A stretch of DNA of 64,000 nucleotides from Natrinema gelatinilyticum (GCF_024266705.1 NZ_CP100756.1:248001-312000), one strand, 5' to 3'; shown: positions 9,529 through 18,882, counted from the stretch's first letter. Numbers and translations: made by a program. The notes: generated by a model from the sequence alone, not told the origin.

Positions 9529-10535
9529 GCGTCGAGATACGCGTCCTCGATCCAGACACCGATGCCGAGGAGTGGAACCGCTACGTCGAACGATCCGACG
9601 GATCGAATCCCTTTTTCCGAGCCGAGGCGCTCCGATTACAGGCCGAGGACACCGGGACGAAACTGCACTTACTGGCCGGGTTCAAAGGGCAGGAGCCGGT
9701 CGGCATCTTTCCCGTCTTCGAGTACAGGAAAGGGCCGATCAGCGGCGCGTTTTCTCCGGCACCCTACTCGTGGGCGAGCTACCTCGGTCCGTCCCTGTTG
9801 AACGTCGACAAACTCAAACAGCGAAAGGCCGACAGGCGGACCAAACGGTTCCTCGATGGCTGTCTCGAGTGGATCGACGAGGAAATTTCACCGCTGTACA
9901 GCAAGTTCGTCACTGCGGAGTTCGACGACATCCGCCCGTTCGTCTGGAGCGAGTACGACGTCAAGCCCGGCCACACGTACATCGTCGATCTCGAGGGAAG
10001 CGAGGACGATCTACTGAAACGATTCAGCAGCGACGCGCGGAGAAACATTCGAAACGCGGACGATGACGAGTACGACATCACGGTTGGCGACACGGACGAC
10101 GTTGAACGCATCGTCGATCAAGTCCGCCAACGGTACGAGAATCAGGGGCAAGCGTTCCAATTGAGTTCCGACTTCGCGTGCTCTCTCCACGAACAGCTTC
10201 CCGACGGTTCTCTTCAACCGTACGTCTGTCGGGCCGACGGCGAGTTGCTGGGAGGCATCCTCGTCCTCGAATCCGATCGGATGCGGTACCGGTGGCAGGG
10301 CGGCGTCAAGCCGGACGCCGACGTCGACCTCGCGATCAACGATCTGCTCGACTGGAACGTCATGCGCGACGGACTACGGAACGGGATCGGCGAGTACGAC
10401 CTCGTCGGAGCCGGCGTCCCGAGCATCAACCGGTACAAGGCGAAGTTCAATCCACGCCTCGAGACACACTACGAAATCACGGCGGGGACGTTCGGGATCA
10501 ATTTGCTGGTCGATCAGTACAAGAAATATCGATAG
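9525..10535 (+). CDS. FemAB/GNAT-like acyl- or aminoacyl-transferase
   Basis: 336 residues with the two-lobed FemAB/BioF2-like GNAT arrangement. The N-terminal lobe has NPFFRAEAL and GFKGQEPVGIFPVFE, and the middle has SSDARRNIRNA (about residues 165-175), typical of FemAB-related proteins. The C-terminal lobe has GGILVLE and a Trp/Gly-rich segment (RWQGGV), ending with FNPRLETHYEI. Family members transfer acyl or aminoacyl groups to cell-surface polymers or lipids. The ATG at 9525 overlaps the upstream stop codon, so co-translation with the phosphatase is likely. The acceptor is unknown. Confidence 0.83.
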   Translation: MSVEIRVLDPDTDAEEWNRYVERSDGSNPFFRAEALRLQAEDTGTKLHLLAGFKGQEPVGIFPVFEYRKGPISGAFSPAPYSWASYLGPSLLNVDKLKQRKADRRTKRFLDGCLEWIDEEISPLYSKFVTAEFDDIRPFVWSEYDVKPGHTYIVDLEGSEDDLLKRFSSDARRNIRNADDDEYDITVGDTDDVERIVDQVRQRYENQGQAFQLSSDFACSLHEQLPDGSLQPYVCRADGELLGGILVLESDRMRYRWQGGVKPDADVDLAINDLLDWNVMRDGLRNGIGEYDLVGAGVPSINRYKAKFNPRLETHYEITAGTFGINLLVDQYKKYR

Positions 10536-10562
10536 CACGGAGTGTGCTCCCCCGAGCGCTTC

Positions 10563-10868
10563 TTATTCTGTTTCGGAAATTCGGTATCTCGATTTTCGAG
10601 CGTCCTCGAGGCAGGCTCTGCTCGTGACCAGCTCCCTGTCCTCGAGTTTGCCGAGCGCGTAGCGGACGGTTCGTGGGCAGAGCCGGGATTCGGCCACGAT
10701 GCCTGCTTGGGTCAGCGGTTCCTCGTACTCGAGGACCTTGTAGACGAGTTTCGCACTCGGTGGGAGTTCGTCAGGGACACCGTCGGTCTGGCGAGGGGTG
10801 CGATCGCGACTGTGTTCGCTGGTCTCTGCGGCCTCGTCGACCTCGGTCTCCGATTCGGTTGCGCTCAT
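10563..10868 (-). CDS. Winged-helix (MarR/TrmB-type) transcriptional regulator
   Basis: A protein of about 101 residues with an acidic N-terminal tail and a compact winged helix: PSAKLVYKVLEYEEPLTQAG, then the recognition helix SRLCPRTVRYALGKLEDREL, and a wing with KSRYRI. This is the common haloarchaeal MarR-like DNA-binding domain without a sensor domain. ATG 10868 gives the shortest sensible protein; ATG 10877 adds MAS. The gene is convergent with the FemAB-like gene (27 bases apart) and divergent from the phosphohexomutase, which it could regulate; that link is inference. Confidence 0.8.
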   Translation of the reverse strand: MSATESETEVDEAAETSEHSRDRTPRQTDGVPDELPPSAKLVYKVLEYEEPLTQAGIVAESRLCPRTVRYALGKLEDRELVTSRACLEDARKSRYRISETE

Positions 10869-11248
10869 GGATGCCATCTCGATCGTTCCTCGGAAGCGCG
10901 TTCGAATTGCAGCGTTCGCGTTCTCGGTCCGCCGTGACGTATCGCGATAGTCGGCGGAGTCACAGTCGTGTCTGTTCCCGGAAATCGGTCGTCTACAGCG
11001 AGCCGTAGCGATTTCATTTTCGGTCAAAATTACCGGCGTGGAACACATATACCGCACCGACAGTTCAAAAATACAGGGAGGAACTAACAGCCGTTCAACG
11101 GAGTTTGAGCGCTCGGTGGCCGGAGCGAGAACGGCGGCTGAACGTGCTATGAGGCCGTCTGCTTGCCGAGAGACGAGAGTCGAAGTTCGTCCGCCGTTAC
11201 GGTGTTAATCCGTGCATAGTAAGGCGATAGCTACCCTCATTGAGGCAT
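10869..11248. other. Divergent promoter region between winged-helix gene and phosphohexomutase
   Basis: 380 bases without a gene. An AT-richer block (about 11010-11075, with ACACATATACC) could carry the minus-strand promoter of the regulator, though it is far (about 190 bases) from ATG 10868. On the plus side a TTAATCC...CATAGTAAGG segment (about 11204-11224) lies 25-45 bases before ATG 11249. No repeat or RNA gene was recognised. Confidence 0.4.
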
Positions 11249-12595
11249 ATGTTTGGAACCAGTGGGATTCGAGGTCGGATCGGTGACGAGGTGACCGCGG
11301 AGTTGGCACTCGCCGTTGGACGCGCAGTCGGTTCGGAGGGGTACGACCGGGTCGTCATCGGTCGGGACGTCCGCGAAAGCGGATCGATGCTCGTCGATGC
11401 AATCGTGGCGGGACTGTGCGAATGTGGCTCCGACGTGCTCACGGTCGGGGTCGAATCGACACCGACGATTGCCCGTGCGGTCGCTCGCCTCAAAGCCGAT
11501 GCGGGGGTCGTAGTGACGGCGTCGCACAACCCGGAAACGGACAACGGGATCAAACTCTGGAACCCGTCGGGGAAAGCGTTCGGTTCAGCACAGCGCGAGG
11601 CGATTGAGCGACGTGTGAGGCAGGACGAGTACGAACTTGCCGCCTGGAACGGTGTCGGGAGTCGCCATCGTCGCGACGGCGTTCGAGAGAGTCACGTAAA
11701 GACGCTCCGGAAGTCGGTCTCCCTCGAGCGTTCGCCTAGCGTCATCGTTGACGTCGGAAACGGTGCCGGTGGGGTGACGGCATCAGTTCTCGACGACCTG
11801 GGCTGTCGAGTTCGGACACTCAACGGGCAGGAGGACGGTTCGTTCCCCGGACGGCCGAGCGAGCCGACGGCGGAGACCCTCGAAACGCTATCGACGCTCG
11901 TCGAGCAGACGAACGCCGAACTCGGGATCGGTCACGACGGCGACGCCGATCGCATGCTGGCCGTCGACGAGTCAGGGACGTTCGTCCCGAAAGACGCGTT
12001 GCTCGCTCTGTTCGCTCGAGAGGCAGCGGGTAACGGTGATCGGGTCGCCGCACCCGTCGATACGAGCCTCGCCGTCGACGACGCGCTCGCAGACGTCGGC
12101 GCGTCGGTAACCAGGACGCAGGTCGGCGACGTGTACGTCGCAGCGCGGACGACGGAAGCCGACGTCGTCTTCGGCGGCGAACCCAGCGGTGCCTGGATCT
12201 GGCCCGAGGAGACGTTGTGTCCGGACGGACCGCTCGCGGCCTGCAAACTGGTCGAACTCGTCGCGAGCCGAGGACCGCTCTCCGACCTCGTCGCAGAGAT
12301 CGACAGGTATCCGATCCGACGAACGTCGGTCGAGGTCGAAGACAAAGCTGCGGTGATGGCCGAGATCGAGGACAGGGTGACCGAGCGATACGACGAGATC
12401 GACACGCTCGACGGCGTCCGGATCGAAACCGCCGACGGCTGGTTCTTGCTTCGCGCGAGCGGAACGCAACCGCTGATCCGAGTGACGGCAGAAGCGCGTT
12501 CGGAATCCGACGCCGATGCGCTGTTCGAAGATGCGCAGACGGTGATAACCGAGAGCCACGCAGCGAAATCTGAGGGATCGAACTCGGACGGATAA
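11249..12595 (+). CDS. glmM: Alpha-D-phosphohexomutase (phosphoglucosamine/phosphomannomutase type)
   Basis: 448 residues. It opens with MFGTSGIRGRIG, the GlmM-type N-terminus, then has the phosphoserine loop VVTASHNPE (about residues 88-96), the Mg-binding GHDGDADR (about 228-235), the sugar-binding FGGEPSGAWIWP (about 307-318), and the C-terminal phosphate loop RASGTQPLIRV. With glmU and glmS just downstream, conversion of glucosamine-6-P to glucosamine-1-P is the best reading; phosphomannomutase activity cannot be excluded. A TTG 9 bases upstream is in frame, but ATG 11249 matches the family start. A second phosphohexomutase lies at 62671-64000. Confidence 0.85.
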   Translation: MFGTSGIRGRIGDEVTAELALAVGRAVGSEGYDRVVIGRDVRESGSMLVDAIVAGLCECGSDVLTVGVESTPTIARAVARLKADAGVVVTASHNPETDNGIKLWNPSGKAFGSAQREAIERRVRQDEYELAAWNGVGSRHRRDGVRESHVKTLRKSVSLERSPSVIVDVGNGAGGVTASVLDDLGCRVRTLNGQEDGSFPGRPSEPTAETLETLSTLVEQTNAELGIGHDGDADRMLAVDESGTFVPKDALLALFAREAAGNGDRVAAPVDTSLAVDDALADVGASVTRTQVGDVYVAARTTEADVVFGGEPSGAWIWPEETLCPDGPLAACKLVELVASRGPLSDLVAEIDRYPIRRTSVEVEDKAAVMAEIEDRVTERYDEIDTLDGVRIETADGWFLLRASGTQPLIRVTAEARSESDADALFEDAQTVITESHAAKSEGSNSDG

Positions 12596-12684
12596 ATCAA
12601 CGCTTGCGAAGTTGGATAGCGTCCGATCGGTCGGAGAAAAACTGGACGGTGGGAACGTATTCGAGACGGCAGGTGATGGGACGG

Positions 12685-12897
12685 TTATCTTCGCTCTTCG
12701 GGGATGAAATCGGACGTCTTCATCTCACGGTACGTTGCGCAGTCAGGGCAGGCATGGACGACGTCACGGTTGTCACCGAAAACGCGGGCAAACTGTCGGG
12801 TCACTTGGTTGCCGCAGTTGACACATCGGGGGGCGGTCGTTTGCTGGCCGGACGTCATTGGCGTCCAGTTCGCGGATGGGTCCGTCGACATCATCAT
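12685..12897 (-). CDS. Small zinc-ribbon protein (DUF7563-like)
   Basis: 70 residues with two CxxC knuckles: CVNCGNQVTRQFARVFGDN ... HACPDCATYREM. The TxxFARVFGDN segment between the knuckles is a hallmark of a widespread haloarchaeal zinc-ribbon family (DUF7563). Its role is not known; a nucleic-acid or partner-protein adaptor is plausible. Three ATGs in a row (MMM) leave the exact start ambiguous by a few residues. It lies between the convergent phosphohexomutase and the divergent glmU. Confidence 0.8.
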   Translation of the reverse strand: MMMSTDPSANWTPMTSGQQTTAPRCVNCGNQVTRQFARVFGDNRDVVHACPDCATYREMKTSDFIPEERR

Positions 12898-13223
12898 TTC
12901 ATAACCATACTACGGTATTTACTATAGACCGCATAATCGGAATCGCGGATAGTAGTCCCGTATTTCGCCCGTTTGGCACCTGTAAGAGAGACTGTTCGGA
13001 TATCGAGAGTATCAGTAGCTCATCCGTGAGAAATACGATATTTCGGTCGAGTAATCAAGTATTTAGCACCGATAGACGAGCAATAATAACAGTAGGGAAA
13101 CACCTACAAGCCGGATTCGAGGATCGGTTGGTGACGTGCGCACGGCTCCTGGCTCTCTCGGCCGCGAGACGGGACAGTGTAACAGCCGTATAATTATCCA
13201 CCGGATCGAGGTACATCGATGCG
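12898..13223. promoter_or_regulatory. AT-rich divergent regulatory region upstream of glmU
   Basis: 326 bases, markedly more AT-rich than the flanking genes, between the divergent zinc-ribbon gene and glmU. It contains several AT runs (TACGGTATTTACTATAGACC at about 12912, ATACGATATTTCGG at about 13031, GCAATAATAACAG at about 13080) as well as the glmU TATA box. No conserved operator could be defined from one sequence. Confidence 0.45.
13189..13196 (+). promoter_or_regulatory. TATA box of glmU (leaderless promoter)
   Basis: TATAATTA centred about 31 bases before ATG 13224. Archaeal transcription starts 25-27 bases after this element, which would place the 5' end of the mRNA within a few bases of the start codon. 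Confidence 0.55.
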
Positions 13224-14405
13224 ATGATCGCGATCGTTCTTACAGCAGGTGAGGGGACCCGGATCAGACCCCTCTCTGCATCACGGCCCAAACCGATGCT
13301 CCCTGTCGCTGATCGGCCCCTCGCTGCACATACGGTCGACGCAGCTATCGACGCCGGTGCCGACGAAATCGTCCTCGTCGTCGGGTACAAAGGCGAGACG
13401 GTCCGAGAGTACTTCGGCCGCGAGTATCGCTCCATCCCGGTGTCCTACGCCGTCCAGACGGAGCAGGCAGGAACGGCCGACGCCGTCAGCACCGCCCGTG
13501 AACACATTGACGGTCCGTTTGTGGTGTTAAACGGCGACAATCTGTACGATCCAGCCGCGATCGGGCACCTGTTCGCGCGGTGTCCCGCGGTCTGTGCCGC
13601 CGAGGTAGACGCCCCCCAACACTACGGCGTCCTGAGCACGACCGACGGTACCGTCACCGACATCGTCGAGAAGCCTGATTCTCCTCCGTCAAATCTCGCA
13701 AACGCCGGCGCATACGCGTTCCCCCAGGCCGCCGCTGAGTGGCTCGAGGTGCCCGAAAGCGAACGAGGCGAACACGAGATCACGGACGTCCTCGCGCGCG
13801 TCATCGAGAACTACGCCGTCACACCAGTGACCCTCGAACGGTGGCTGGACGTCGGCCGACCCTGGGAGTTGCTCGAAGCGAACGAGTGGAAACTCACCGA
13901 GATCGACCGCCGAATCGATGGTTCGGTCAGTGACGCGGCCCACCTCGAGGGCACCGTGGTCGTCGAGGAAGGGGCGACGGTGAAGCCGGGCGTCGTAATC
14001 GAGGGTCCGGCGCTGATCCGTACGGGGGCGACCGTCGGACCGAACGCCTACGTTCGCGGGGCGACGATGATCGGCCCGGACGTCTCGATCGGAAACAGCG
14101 TCGAGGTAAAAAACAGCGTCATTTCGCGCGGGACGTCGGTCAGCCATCTCTCGTACATCGGCGACAGCGTCCTCGGGCGGAACGTCAACGTCGGTGCGGG
14201 GACCAACGTGGCGAACCTGCGCCACGACGACCGCGATATCAAATTCACGGTCAACGGTGATCGAATCTCGACTGGACGCCGGAAATTCGGCGTCGTCGCC
14301 GGTGATGGCGTCAAGACCGGTATCAATACGAGTCTGACACCCGGACTGAAACTTACATCCGGCGTAACCACCACATCCGGCGAAACGGTCGAACGAGACC
14401 GGTGA
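13224..14405 (+). CDS. glmU: Bifunctional sugar-1-P nucleotidyltransferase / acetyltransferase (GlmU)
   Basis: 393 residues. The N-terminal nucleotidyltransferase shows VLTAGEGTRIRPLSASRPKPMLPV (residues 5-28, split signature G-x-G-T-R and K-P-M) and NGDNLYD near residue 108. The C-terminal third is a left-handed beta-helix of hexapeptide repeats (about 240-340, with IGPDVSIGNSVEVKNSV and NVGAGTNVANLRHDD), as in archaeal GlmU enzymes that acetylate glucosamine-1-P and form UDP-GlcNAc. It lies between glmM-like and glmS genes, giving the complete fructose-6-P to UDP-GlcNAc route. Start ATG 13224 follows a TATA box at 13189. Confidence 0.9.
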   Translation: MIAIVLTAGEGTRIRPLSASRPKPMLPVADRPLAAHTVDAAIDAGADEIVLVVGYKGETVREYFGREYRSIPVSYAVQTEQAGTADAVSTAREHIDGPFVVLNGDNLYDPAAIGHLFARCPAVCAAEVDAPQHYGVLSTTDGTVTDIVEKPDSPPSNLANAGAYAFPQAAAEWLEVPESERGEHEITDVLARVIENYAVTPVTLERWLDVGRPWELLEANEWKLTEIDRRIDGSVSDAAHLEGTVVVEEGATVKPGVVIEGPALIRTGATVGPNAYVRGATMIGPDVSIGNSVEVKNSVISRGTSVSHLSYIGDSVLGRNVNVGAGTNVANLRHDDRDIKFTVNGDRISTGRRKFGVVAGDGVKTGINTSLTPGLKLTSGVTTTSGETVERDR

Positions 14406-14931
14406 TCGTTCGGTCCGTCGCCCGTTCGAGACTCGATTAGCCGAGCGCACCGGCCGTAGCTATCAGGTAGTCCCTTTATACACCGGCGAACCCCTAGCCT
14501 AACTGGAGGGTGTCGGTCGATACTCACGATCCGGACACACCGTAACCGGGGCCTCGATCGCTACAGTAACCCTCCACGTTCGATTTCGACATCGTTCGAG
14601 TACGGGTCGCTCTTTACCGATGCCGTGTGGACCTGAGATTACGGGGGTGGTCTCTCGTCCTGCGGCCTCGAGACCCTTACTCAAGGCGGAGTCCGACAGG
14701 TATCCGAGTCGTCTTCCCAATCGAAGAGCGGAGTGTGTCTCTCACGGATCGACGGGGGTCAATTCTCGACCGATCGTTTGCGGCGACGTGAGTGGGTCCG
14801 TGGATTTACCCCCCCGAGGAAATCCTCGGGGAGTGCCAGAACGGGAACGGCTCCTCGAGCGAGATCCGAAGCCGGAACGGAAACGGCCCCGTCCAATTAT
14901 CGACACCGTGAGGAACCGGTAGAATGGCCGG
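14406..14931. other. Intergenic stretch between convergent glmU and glmS; contains a perfect hairpin
   Basis: 526 bases with no credible gene. The frames here encode Arg/Ser-rich strings. A perfect inverted repeat at 14812-14831 lies 100 bases past the glmS stop codon and could end its transcript. The preceding GTGGATTTAC and following GGAG resemble the right-end hairpin seen at 548-567, so this may be another IS605-type scar. Confidence 0.45.
14812..14831 (-). terminator. Perfect 9-bp inverted repeat downstream of glmS
   Basis: CCCCGAGGA / TCCTCGGGG around AA (functionally a 7-bp stem with a GAAATC loop). It is about 100 bases downstream of the glmS stop on the minus strand. No T-run follows on that strand, so a terminator role is uncertain; an IS200/IS605-type end hairpin is the alternative. 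Confidence 0.35.
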
Positions 14932-16743
14932 TTATTCGACTGTGACGCTCTTCGCGAGATTTCGAGGTTTGTCGATCGGTCGATCGAGGAGGTCGGCAGC
15001 GTGATAGGAGACGAGCTGAAGCTGGACGTTCGCGAGCAGCCCCGCGAGGTCCGGGTCGGTGTCGGCAATCTCGAGGTGCTCGTCTGCGACCTCGACCGCT
15101 GGGTGGTCGGCCGGACAGACCGCAACGACGGGCGCACCGCGTGTCTGAGCCTCCTCCGCGTTTTTCAGGGTCTTTTCGTCCTCCTCACCAGTGAAGATCG
15201 CGAAGACCGGCGTCGCGGGTGTGACCAGTGCCAGCGGACCGTGTTTGAGTTCGCCAGAGGCGAATCCTTCGGCGTGCTCGTACGTGATCTCCTTGAATTT
15301 TAGTGCTCCCTCGAGTGCCACGGGGTACCCGAGGCCGCGTCCGATGAAGAAGTACGCCTGGCTGTCCTCGTAGCGTTCGGCGATCGCTGCGGCGTCCGAG
15401 TCGTCGAGCACGTCGTCGATCGCACCGGGCATCGACGCGAGCTCCGGCAGAAGCGACTCGAGGTCAGCCGGCGGTTCTCCCTGGCGATCGCTGGCGATGC
15501 GCTGGCCAAGCAGCGTGAGGATGACGGCCTGCGAGGAAAACGTCTTCGTTGCTGCGACGCCGATCTCGGGGCCTGCCCGAATGAAGAGGGCGTCGTCGGC
15601 TTCGCGAGCGGCCGTCGATCCGACGACGTTCGTCACCGTCAGCGTCCGCGCACCCTCGGCCGTCGCCTGGCGAAGGGCACTCAAGGTGTCTGCCGTCTCA
15701 CCGCTCTGGGTGACGGCGATCACTAGCGTGTCGTCGTCGGTCGGCGGGGCCGAAACGCTGTACTCGTTCGCCAACAGCGCGGTCGACCGCACACCGGCCT
15801 GGTTTAGTATCAGCGAGCCGTACAGCGCGGCGTGATAGGACGTCCCGCAGGCGACGAACTGAACAGTGTCAATTTCCTCGAAGGTCCCTGGTTCGAAATC
15901 GGAGAGCGCGATCCGGCTGTTCGTGGGGTCGATTCGACCTTCGATCGCCTGTGCCAGCGACGTCGGTTGCTCTGTGATCTCCTTGAGCATGAAGTGGTCG
16001 TAGGCACCTTTGCCAGCCTGCTCGGGGTCCCAGTCGACCGTCTCCGACGTGCGCGTGATCGGATTCCCGTCGAGGTCCGTGAACTCGACGCCGTCTTCGT
16101 CGACGACGACGACGTCGCCATCTTCGAGGTAGACCACGCTGTCGGTGTACTCGAGGAAGGCCGGAACGTCGCTTGCGAGGAAGTACTCGCCGTCTTCGAT
16201 CCCGACCACGAGCGGGGAGCCCTGTCGAGCCGCATAGAGGACGTGTTCGCCCGACACCATCGCGGTGATAGCGTAGTTCCCCTCGAGTTCGTCGATCGCC
16301 TGTCGGAACGCCGTCTCGCTGTCGAGCCCCGCGTCGAGGTAGTACTGGATGAGATGCGGGATGACTTCGGTGTCCGTCTCGCTCGAGAACGCGTAGCCGT
16401 TCGCCACCAGCCGCTCCCTGAGCGCAGCGTAGTTCTCGATGATCCCGTTGTGAACTACCGCGACGTCCTCGCTTTCGTCGGTATGCGGGTGTGCGTTCGC
16501 GTCGGTCGGCGGTCCATGGGTGCTCCAGCGGGTGTGTCCGATCCCGACTTCCCCCCTGAGCGGTTCGCCGATCGATTCTTTCAACTCCTCCACCTTTCCG
16601 GAGCGTTTCTGTACGTTGATGCCGGAGCCGTTCTGGACTGCGATACCGGCCGAATCGTACCCCCGATATTCGAGGTTCTCGAGCCCGGTCAAGAGGGACT
16701 CGAGAGCGTTACCGTCGCCCACACGCCCGATGATCCCACACAT
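14932..16743 (-). CDS. glmS: Glutamine-fructose-6-phosphate aminotransferase
   Basis: Makes glucosamine-6-P from fructose-6-P and glutamine, the first step of amino-sugar synthesis. 603 residues, normal length. Start ATG 16743 is fixed by the obligatory N-terminal nucleophile Cys2 (MCGIIGRVG). The N-terminal Ntn glutaminase domain (GHTRWSTHG near residue 72) is followed by two SIS sugar-isomerase domains (ACGTSYHA, VTQSGETADTL, SGELKHGPLALV) and the C-terminal AKSVTVE. It is convergent with glmU; together with the phosphohexomutase it completes the UDP-GlcNAc pathway. Confidence 0.96.
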   Translation of the reverse strand: MCGIIGRVGDGNALESLLTGLENLEYRGYDSAGIAVQNGSGINVQKRSGKVEELKESIGEPLRGEVGIGHTRWSTHGPPTDANAHPHTDESEDVAVVHNGIIENYAALRERLVANGYAFSSETDTEVIPHLIQYYLDAGLDSETAFRQAIDELEGNYAITAMVSGEHVLYAARQGSPLVVGIEDGEYFLASDVPAFLEYTDSVVYLEDGDVVVVDEDGVEFTDLDGNPITRTSETVDWDPEQAGKGAYDHFMLKEITEQPTSLAQAIEGRIDPTNSRIALSDFEPGTFEEIDTVQFVACGTSYHAALYGSLILNQAGVRSTALLANEYSVSAPPTDDDTLVIAVTQSGETADTLSALRQATAEGARTLTVTNVVGSTAAREADDALFIRAGPEIGVAATKTFSSQAVILTLLGQRIASDRQGEPPADLESLLPELASMPGAIDDVLDDSDAAAIAERYEDSQAYFFIGRGLGYPVALEGALKFKEITYEHAEGFASGELKHGPLALVTPATPVFAIFTGEEDEKTLKNAEEAQTRGAPVVAVCPADHPAVEVADEHLEIADTDPDLAGLLANVQLQLVSYHAADLLDRPIDKPRNLAKSVTVE

Positions 16744-17369
16744 GATCAGATCACCGCCTGTGGGTCCGTCGGGAATGCTGGTGTAACTCTTCCGTCGCGT
16801 CGGTTCCCGCCGACGCTGCAACGACTCGACCGCTCTCCGAATGTGATGGTAGAGATGACGTGGTGTTCTGCCTGTCAATGGCGATTGTTCGAACCGCCGA
16901 ACGGTACGCAACCATGAGAGGAGTTCAAACCTCCCGAACCCATTACTATAGACGGGCTACTGGCCCCCGTAGTCTTCGTGTACTTCACCGGTAGCGTTTG
17001 GCTGTGTTTCTAGTCGACGACGACCGGCTCCGAATCGGGAGGCCGGCCTCGGAAAGCGAATCGACGGTTGGTAGTGCTTTCGGAGCCTCTTTTCGTGGAC
17101 CATCGGGACCGATGGAAAAGTACGGTGAACGAACAGTGTGTTCCTCTCGAGTACGGAGCGACGAACGGGACGCAACGCCCATCTCGTGGGAGTTAGGGAG
17201 TGAAAACTGTCATCGGCAGTCGAGGGTGGGACACTCCGTCGCGACCGAGCCGTCGGCTGCTCCCTGCGCAAGCTCCATCCGCTATGACGCCCCAGGGTAG
17301 GGTCGAAGGTGAGTGCTCGAAACGAAATGAATCGCCACACCTTTTGCAGTGGGTCTGGCACTCGCCAGT
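16744..17369. other. Intergenic stretch, no gene recognised
   Basis: About 626 bases between the divergent glmS and the small DUF5786 gene. Frames on both strands are Arg/Ser/Pro-rich and lack conserved features. A TTACTATAGACGG segment near 16943 and a TTTTGCAGTGG just before 17370 may be promoter parts. Nothing else stands out. Confidence 0.4.
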
Positions 17370-17549
17370 ATGGGTTTTGGTAGCTACGACGAATCTGAGC
17401 AACAAGAGCAAACGACCGACGACGAGGACGTAGACGCCGTTAACGTCCACCAAAACGACCATCAGGGAGAGATGTCGTTCGAGTCCGATGTCTCAACGGA
17501 CGAACTGGTGTCCCAGCTCGGCTCCATGAAAGACGACGACGACGAATAA
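17370..17549 (+). CDS. Small acidic DUF5786-type protein
   Basis: 59 residues, extremely acidic (runs of D/E, ending KDDDDE), beginning MGFGSYDESEQ and with the segment FESDVSTDELVSQLGSMK. This matches the pattern of a conserved haloarchaeal microprotein family annotated DUF5786. There is no catalytic motif; the function is unknown. ATG 17370 was preferred over an in-frame ATG 21 bases upstream because MGFGSYDES is the conserved N-terminus. Confidence 0.8.
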   Translation: MGFGSYDESEQQEQTTDDEDVDAVNVHQNDHQGEMSFESDVSTDELVSQLGSMKDDDDE

Positions 17550-17907
17550 TCAGGGCGTACACTGACAGCGGCTCGAATTCAGTCTGCTTCGAATTCCCCT
17601 CCACCGACGCGACAATGGGCCGTGCCGGGTCGGCCCCGGTCGATGCCGCCTCGAGACGGTCACCGAACCGATTGCTCCGGTAGATTCGATCCGAGTCGGA
17701 GAGAAGTCTCGATCGAACCAGTCTCAGAATCAGACGAGAAGCCGTATCTGGCCACTCCACGGGGCGCTCGTGCGCGACGAGAGCTCGTCCGGACTCTCCA
17801 GGGATTGTCCCCGTACCTGCGTGGACAATCGTTCGAACTCTCCGTGTGCCCGCCTCCGTAGTCGCTCGAAACCATCGGTCCGCGTGTCGAACCACCGCAC
17901 GTCTCGG
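17550..17907. other. Intergenic stretch, nothing recognised
   Basis: About 358 bases between the DUF5786 gene and the convergent HTH_10 regulator. No frame has coding character. No hairpin of note. Confidence 0.4.
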
Positions 17908-18642
17908 TCAGGAGAGGGTTGCACCGCAGAGTTCGCCGATCGCTCGCCGCAGTCGCTGGGAGATTGCCGACTTCGAGACGTCGAGTCGATCCGCGAGTTC
18001 GTCCTGAGAGATGCCGCGTGGAACGTCGAAATAGCCTTCCTCGTGTGCGACGGCCAGCAGTTCCTGTTGCTTGTCGGTCAGAGCGACGACGCCGTCGTCC
18101 CGGTCATCCGACACGCGAAGGTGATCGACCGTGACCGAGATATCATGGTCACGACAGTAGTCGTTGAACGCCACGAGCCGTTCCCGATCCGGGAACCGAA
18201 GCTGAACCAGCCAGCCGTCGCGGGAACTCGAGAGTCCGAGCAAACGACCCCCGACCTCGGCGGTCGCGGCAATGAACGTGACCGCACGGTCGGCCAGTGT
18301 GACTCGATAGACTCGTCTGTCGGGGTAGCGATCGACGAGGACCGGATCGGTGACTGTCGAATCCGTCTCGAGGACGGTCTCGAACCGCTCGAAGTTTGTT
18401 CCGTAGACGGTGACGAAGACGAGCGTCCGATCTGATTCGACGGAAGTCCAGTACTCGGGTTCGACGGTGACGTCTCGCGTTCGTCCGAGTGTCGGGCGCA
18501 GGAACAGGTTCGGGTGGTCGAGGCGGAGTTGAGCGACAATCCCGCCGTCAGCCTCCGACCGAATTTTCGTTCGATCACCGTCGGCGTCGACGTCGGTTAC
18601 GGCATCGCCCATTTCCTCAGTATCGGCGAAGTCAATGCTCAT
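17908..18642 (-). CDS. HTH_10 (bacterio-opsin activator type) transcriptional regulator
   Basis: 244 residues. The C-terminal ~55 residues are the HTH_10 domain: LTDKQQELLAVAHEEGYFDVPRG, then DELADRLDVSKSAISQRLRRA. The N-terminal ~170 residues form the associated beta-rich sensor/dimerisation region found in DUF/HTH_10 proteins, with no PAS or GAF domain. Such regulators are abundant in haloarchaea and mostly uncharacterised. It sits next to a much larger HTH_10 protein on the same strand (240 bases away), so a regulatory pair is possible but unproven. Confidence 0.88.
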   Translation of the reverse strand: MSIDFADTEEMGDAVTDVDADGDRTKIRSEADGGIVAQLRLDHPNLFLRPTLGRTRDVTVEPEYWTSVESDRTLVFVTVYGTNFERFETVLETDSTVTDPVLVDRYPDRRVYRVTLADRAVTFIAATAEVGGRLLGLSSSRDGWLVQLRFPDRERLVAFNDYCRDHDISVTVDHLRVSDDRDDGVVALTDKQQELLAVAHEEGYFDVPRGISQDELADRLDVSKSAISQRLRRAIGELCGATLS

Positions 18643-18882
18643 TCGACCACCCGCGGTGCGGGTGCCCGACCGCCGTAATAGCTTCTTACCTCGAGCGCAC
18701 TCATTGAATGGCTCATTAGGACCCGAAAAGATGATGGTGGCCGCTAGATACGGAACCGTCGCGTACAGTGATATAAATACGTATTCATCGTTCAGATCTC
18801 GTGAAATTCTCTCAATACGGAGAAATATCTTATTTCCCGGCGAAATTCGAAAGTAAAGGCCTTCTACAGACGGTGTCGCAAC

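Noticed and set aside
16957..17361. 134-codon minus-strand frame in the glmS-DUF5786 gap
   Set aside because: Arg/Ser/Pro-rich composition with no conserved segment; typical of noncoding high-GC DNA.
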